Assembly: GCA_009746045.1 (NCBI GenBank)
Contig: RPFO01000246.1
Coordinates: 305,001-367,000, forward strand
DNA from: Mesostigma viride
Lineage: Eukaryota; Streptophyta; Mesostigmatophyceae; Mesostigmatales; Mesostigmataceae
Direction: 5' to 3'
DNA length: 62,000 nucleotides
Within the stretch, counting starts at the first letter, position 1; each line of letters begins with the position of its first letter. The notes beneath the pieces were generated by a model that searched no databases, had not been told where the DNA came from, and saw nothing but the letters and a program-made list of their open reading frames with translations. Positions 58,222 through 62,000 of the stretch are shown here, piece by piece. The position numbers were made by a program, and so were the translations under genes.

Positions 58222-59129
58222 GGCAGATAGCGAGTGATGCCTATGAACCCATATTTCCCCATTCCCAACGACCGCAACCTGAGATCTGGAATCGAACTTT
58301 TTCAATTTCACGCGAGGAATCTTGCCCAGATTATATTTCTGCCCCCTTTGATCCAGTGTGCAACTGTCAGACATAAACAGACGGAAAGCACTACTACACG
58401 TGCTCCACTGATCCCTGAACAGGTTTCCACGTAATGTCCAGAATTGTGTTCCAACTCCGTGGAAGCTTCCTAGGACTGCATGGAATAGTTTTCTGATATG
58501 TATATCCCACATGCATATGACTGAAAGAATCCCGCCCCAAGCCAAGCACAACTCAATAGAGGCAACTAATACCCGGTGCTGCCAGCAGATCAGCCTTCTT
58601 GTGGCCATAATAGCGAGCCATACTAGTGGTCATTTCTGGACACGCCCCATCCTCAGATGGCTGGGTCTTTGGCTTTCTGCCCGTGTCATTGCTATCTGTG
58701 GCGGTCGTCCCTTCAGCAGTTAGTGGGACCCCTTTGCCCAACGAGCATTTCTGACAGCTACTTGTCAAGGAATGGATCGCATGGCATGGCATGGCTGTCG
58801 CTGCCGACATGCTAGCAAAAGCCACCCACATGTGCGCCAGCGAGGCTGACAGTGCGGCATGTCCTGCTTCCCCAAGAAGGTAAACAATCCACCAGGGTGC
58901 CCAGCGAGAGATGAGCGCCAAGAGCGCAAGGCACAGCACACCTGCAAGTCAACATGCCAGCAGACGTATGCCCACACGGCCCACAGAAACACAAAGAAAA
59001 AAAATGAGCAGCCAAGATGCACAAACTGCCACATTAGCATCGATCTGACCCCGTGTGCGCGCACCCCAGCCTGTGTCCAATTAATAGCAGTAGTAACTGT
59101 GGCAGTATTTTATATGACATGCAGAAACA
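58222..59129. other. Unassigned sequence between the LTR-like region and the TTAA element
   Basis: Minus-strand open frame at 58553-58939 (128 codons) has no family I recognise. No other feature. Confidence 0.25.
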
Positions 59130-60836
59130 TTAACCCCTAAATGGTCTGGCTGCCGATTTTCCGCCTAAAACTGAGTTACAGCCGACACGTCGGCCCCTTC
59201 TCGGGGGACCAAATGCCGCGAAAACTATTGAGAATTAGGAAACGTTTAGCTGAGAAGATCGAAAGTTTATAATTTTCCTCACAGCATGGTACTAGGGTTT
59301 GCATACTTCTGACAAAGTTATAGAGGTGTTCTGGCCGGTCAAAGTACAAGGGGTCAGGGTACTTTTCCACGTACAACGTGCATTCCGGAAAACGACGACC
59401 TGGCCATGGCGGCTTGCGCCCACGCATGGCATTTACGTTTTCGTTCGAATTTTCTGACCAAACTCAGGAAATTGATTTTATACGTCCTAAAGATGATACA
59501 TGCCAATTTTTGGTTCGCGGGAATGCCATTTGATAGGTGTCGGCAGCGTTCTTGCTGGAAAAAACTGCGATCAGGCCGGACGATAGAAACGTTGACAGCA
59601 ATACCTTTCCGGCGTATTTTAAAGGATATATTGGTTTCTTTGTACTTTTTATGATACATGGTAGTTGTAAACGTGCAAGGGTGGCCAGAAATCGCCGAAT
59701 CCAGCGACCATGCTGCACAACTTTGGTGTGCCGAAATGCGCCATTTTGCCGCCACCGCCTGGGCCAAGGTAACGCCATCCATGCCTGGTAAAGCTTAATC
59801 ATCGTTTTCCTATCGATGTTTGACGTTTATATATACGTTCTAGCTTGTGTAGCACATTCTTTTTGCATTATTCATGCTCTTTCTTGACCCTGGCCTGGCC
59901 CCTTTCTAAAACACCCTTCTTAGATGCTTCCCTCAGTCAGTTGACCTGCCACAGGGTGATGGTGATAAGTTTTAGAGGCTGTATGGGTTTGAATACCTCC
60001 ATATATGTTTGTTATACATTTCCCACACACATATTGCATGAGTGTGAGGCAGTTGCCTGGTCTCTGTGGCATCATCAAGCATGTAACCGGTGAGTAGAAG
60101 CTTCCCATTGTCAGCATGTGCCACCAGGTGTGCTGGCCATCACCTGGCAAGCTATAGCAGCTTAGGCCTAGTTTATCCTTGCTAGGGCAAGCTGAAATAG
60201 GCTTAAAATCACTAGTTTGTTGGTGGCTGCCTCCTAGAATGCATGCCTTGCGTAGGGTATCCGTACCACGTTACCTACGTGCATGGACAAGGTGGCACCT
60301 GCACATAGGTGCCATGTAAGGGCAGTGTGATGATGCAGTTATGTTTCCCCATCATTGTGGAAGGGAAATGTATTGTGTGGCATGGTTGGGGGCCATATTT
60401 GTAGGTATTAGTAGGTAGTATGCCCACTCCTACCCCCTTGGTTGCTTTTTACCAACGGTACCCCTATGGGCTGTACTGGGTGTAACTGCTGGTATACCCA
60501 CCCAAATGATGACCCCAATGGCTCAAACTGTTCAGCAACTAATTGTTTATCATCCCTGAAGTGGTAGGTGCCTAGCTCTTACAACATAATTTAAAATGCA
60601 CATTCTACCAAAAATGAAAACGCTCGTCTTGACCCCCCTGACTTTGACGGCAGTTATACATGGCCTACCCTGCATATATGTAAGGTTGTGATATACCAAC
60701 CCGAAGGGCAACTCATGGACATGCTTGGCCCCCAAGGACAGCCATTGGATATGGGTGGGTTGGATGGCATCTGGTTTGCAAAATTGTGAAGTTACAGCCG
60801 ATGCATCGGCAGTATTTCTGCCCATTTAGGGGTTAA
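59130..60836. mobile_element. Non-autonomous piggyBac-like element with TTAA target duplication
   Basis: CCCCTAAATGG (59134-59144) is repeated as the exact reverse complement CCATTTAGGGG (60822-60832), and each terminus is flanked by TTAA (59130-59133, 60833-60836). TTAA duplication with a CCC-starting terminal repeat is the piggyBac hallmark. Each end also has a subterminal palindrome after GTTACA: GCCGACACGTCGGC (about 59178) and GCCGATGCATCGGC (60797-60810). The 1.7-kb interior shows no transposase (no DDD-type catalytic frame that I can see). Confidence 0.6.
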
Positions 60837-61472
60837 TGACTGTTGCAATGTGGTTTGGATCGAGGGTCATGCGGCTGCGTGCTGGCTTATCCTGCCAGAC
60901 CGTCTGTTTCTCACTTCATCTGACCACGCAGCCGACAGCTGCATCTGCACATGGTATGGCCAGGAGTGCATGCCTTGTTATTCATTGATTTATGTTGAGC
61001 TCCCGCACAGATGCGCACGCAGCTGCTCAGAGTGTAGAAGGCACCAGGACATTTTCTCGATTGTGAGGCATAGAAACATCACTGCCTGTTCATGCGCCAC
61101 GGACATTGGTCGGGTCACCCAGGTAAATGATTAGGTGTGTGAACTGCTAATCGCAACTTGTAGCATTTCAGTCCCAAGTAACCCCTTGTCTCAAGTTGCA
61201 CAGCCTGGCCGTGGTACTGTGCACACACTAGTCGGAAATTCCAGTGTGCTGCTGCACGCAGCATCTCCTTGCACACCCATCAATCCGATGAAACACGCAC
61301 CAAATGGCACTTGTTGTATCACACATCCCTCACCATGTTTGAGTGGACATCTGTGCATTCGGTATTGTCGGTGATGCTACTTCCTGCTAATTAGAGCCTC
61401 ATACATACATCCCACTATACATAGGTGGCTACAAGGGTTGCAGACCGCCGGAAACACAGAGTGCCCGCGTAC
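60837..61472. other. Unassigned sequence, probably intronic
   Basis: No coding stretch with splice sites seen on either strand. It lies 3' of the minus-strand exon at 61473-61632 and may be an intron of that gene, which would place the TTAA element inside the intron. Confidence 0.25.
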
Positions 61473-61632
61473 CTGCGCGCGTGGGCATCTCCGACGCCTC
61501 CCTCCCCTGCTCCGAAAGCAGCGTGACGGCCAGCAGCCCCACACCAACCGCGGGCTGCAGCATGCCCAGCGGCATGGCCAGCCGCAGCGGTAGGCCAGCC
61601 AGGTAGGTGGCGGCGTGGAATACGCCCAGAAC
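61473..61632 (-). CDS. Internal exon of an unidentified multi-pass membrane protein
   Basis: Between a CTCGTAG acceptor and a GTACGC donor the minus strand encodes VLGVFHAATYLAGLPLRLAM, then PLGMLQPAVGVGLLAVTLL and SEQGREASEMPTRA. Two hydrophobic segments separated by a Pro turn suggest paired membrane helices. Phase 0 in and 1 out (160 nt). The remaining exons lie right of the window and possibly further left; I do not recognise the family. Confidence 0.45.
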
Positions 61633-61797
61633 CTACGAGCACCGTGATGAAAGAAACAAATTTTAGTTCAGCTGGGGCATTGCCGCTTTGTACGCCAACT
61701 ACACGGAGACAGGCACACAGGTACAAGCGGTGCGCATCTGGACATAGGGGCACCTGGCTGATTGTCATATGGTGAACGCATAACTCGAAACGGCTGC

Positions 61798-62000
61798 CCA
61801 TCCTGATCGTGTGCGTTGTTAACTGCGTACTTAATCCTGATCGTGTGCGTTGTTGACTGCGTACTTAATCCTGATTGTGTGCGTTGTTAACTGCGTACTT
61901 AATCCTGATTGTGTGCGTTGTTAACTGCGTACTTCATCCTGATCGTGTGCGTTGTTAACTGCGTACTTTATCCTGATTGTGTGCGTTGTTAACTGCGTAC
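61798..62000. repeat. 34-bp minisatellite running off the window edge
   Basis: Unit CTTAATCCTGATYGTGTGCG followed by TTGTTAACTGCGTA, about six copies to the last base. Probably in an intron or flank of the minus-strand membrane-protein gene. Confidence 0.92.

Noticed and set aside
58553-58939. Copia polyprotein fragment downstream of the LTR-like sequence
   Set aside because: No integrase, reverse transcriptase or RNase H motif can be seen in any frame, and it is on the opposite strand to the LTR.
59354-59782. piggyBac transposase inside the TTAA element
   Set aside because: The 142-codon minus frame shows none of the expected catalytic Asp context and lacks the needed length.

Overview
This is nuclear DNA of a eukaryote, most likely a green alga. 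The evidence is spliced genes with clear GT-AG junctions, long introns, GC-rich coding sequence, LINE-type retrotransposon fragments, a TTAA-flanked DNA transposon, and a BELL-class TALE homeobox gene, a class typical of the green lineage. There is no bacterial operon, rRNA or tRNA gene that I can see. All gene models were assembled by hand from reading frames, splice sites and intron phase; no alignment or RNA evidence was available.

Two large genes dominate and are transcribed away from each other. On the minus strand, eight exons from 29359 back to 6386 join without a phase conflict into a protein of about 1134 residues that ends in a canonical BELL-type TALE homeodomain (relatives: Chlamydomonas GSP1, plant BELL proteins). 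The homeobox is cut by three introns. Two of them are filled by unrelated satellites: 48-bp units at 21326-24103 (intron 5) and 39/34/31-bp units over about 13.6 kb at 7541-21124 (intron 6). Many units of the second satellite carry TGACAGGT on the gene's own sense strand, a sequence known as a plant KNOX/TALE binding site.

On the plus strand, about 21 exons from 32058 to 53268 encode a secretory-pathway protein of about 1980 residues: signal peptide, a long kelch region with about 13 Gly-Gly blade motifs, Ig/carboxypeptidase-regulatory-like beta domains, a CUB-like domain, one transmembrane helix and a cytoplasmic RING-H2 finger. This is an attractin-like ectodomain joined to a ubiquitin-ligase tail. 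Most of its large introns hold their own minisatellite (units of 43, 47, 46, 33, 12, 36 and 23 bp, CA runs, GGGA runs).

The flanks are transposon-rich. At 1-1031 and 2214-2616 lie two opposed fragments of an L1-ORF1p-like gene. At 3218-5592 and 53913-57460 lie clusters of 5'-truncated LINE 3' ends from two related families, stacked end to end at AT-rich tails. At 57590-58220 is a possible Copia LTR with a primer-binding site, at 59134-60832 a non-autonomous piggyBac-like element, and at 61473-61632 one exon of an unidentified membrane-protein gene followed by another minisatellite. The 2.7-kb head-to-head spacer between the two genes contains a perfect 84-bp inverted repeat.
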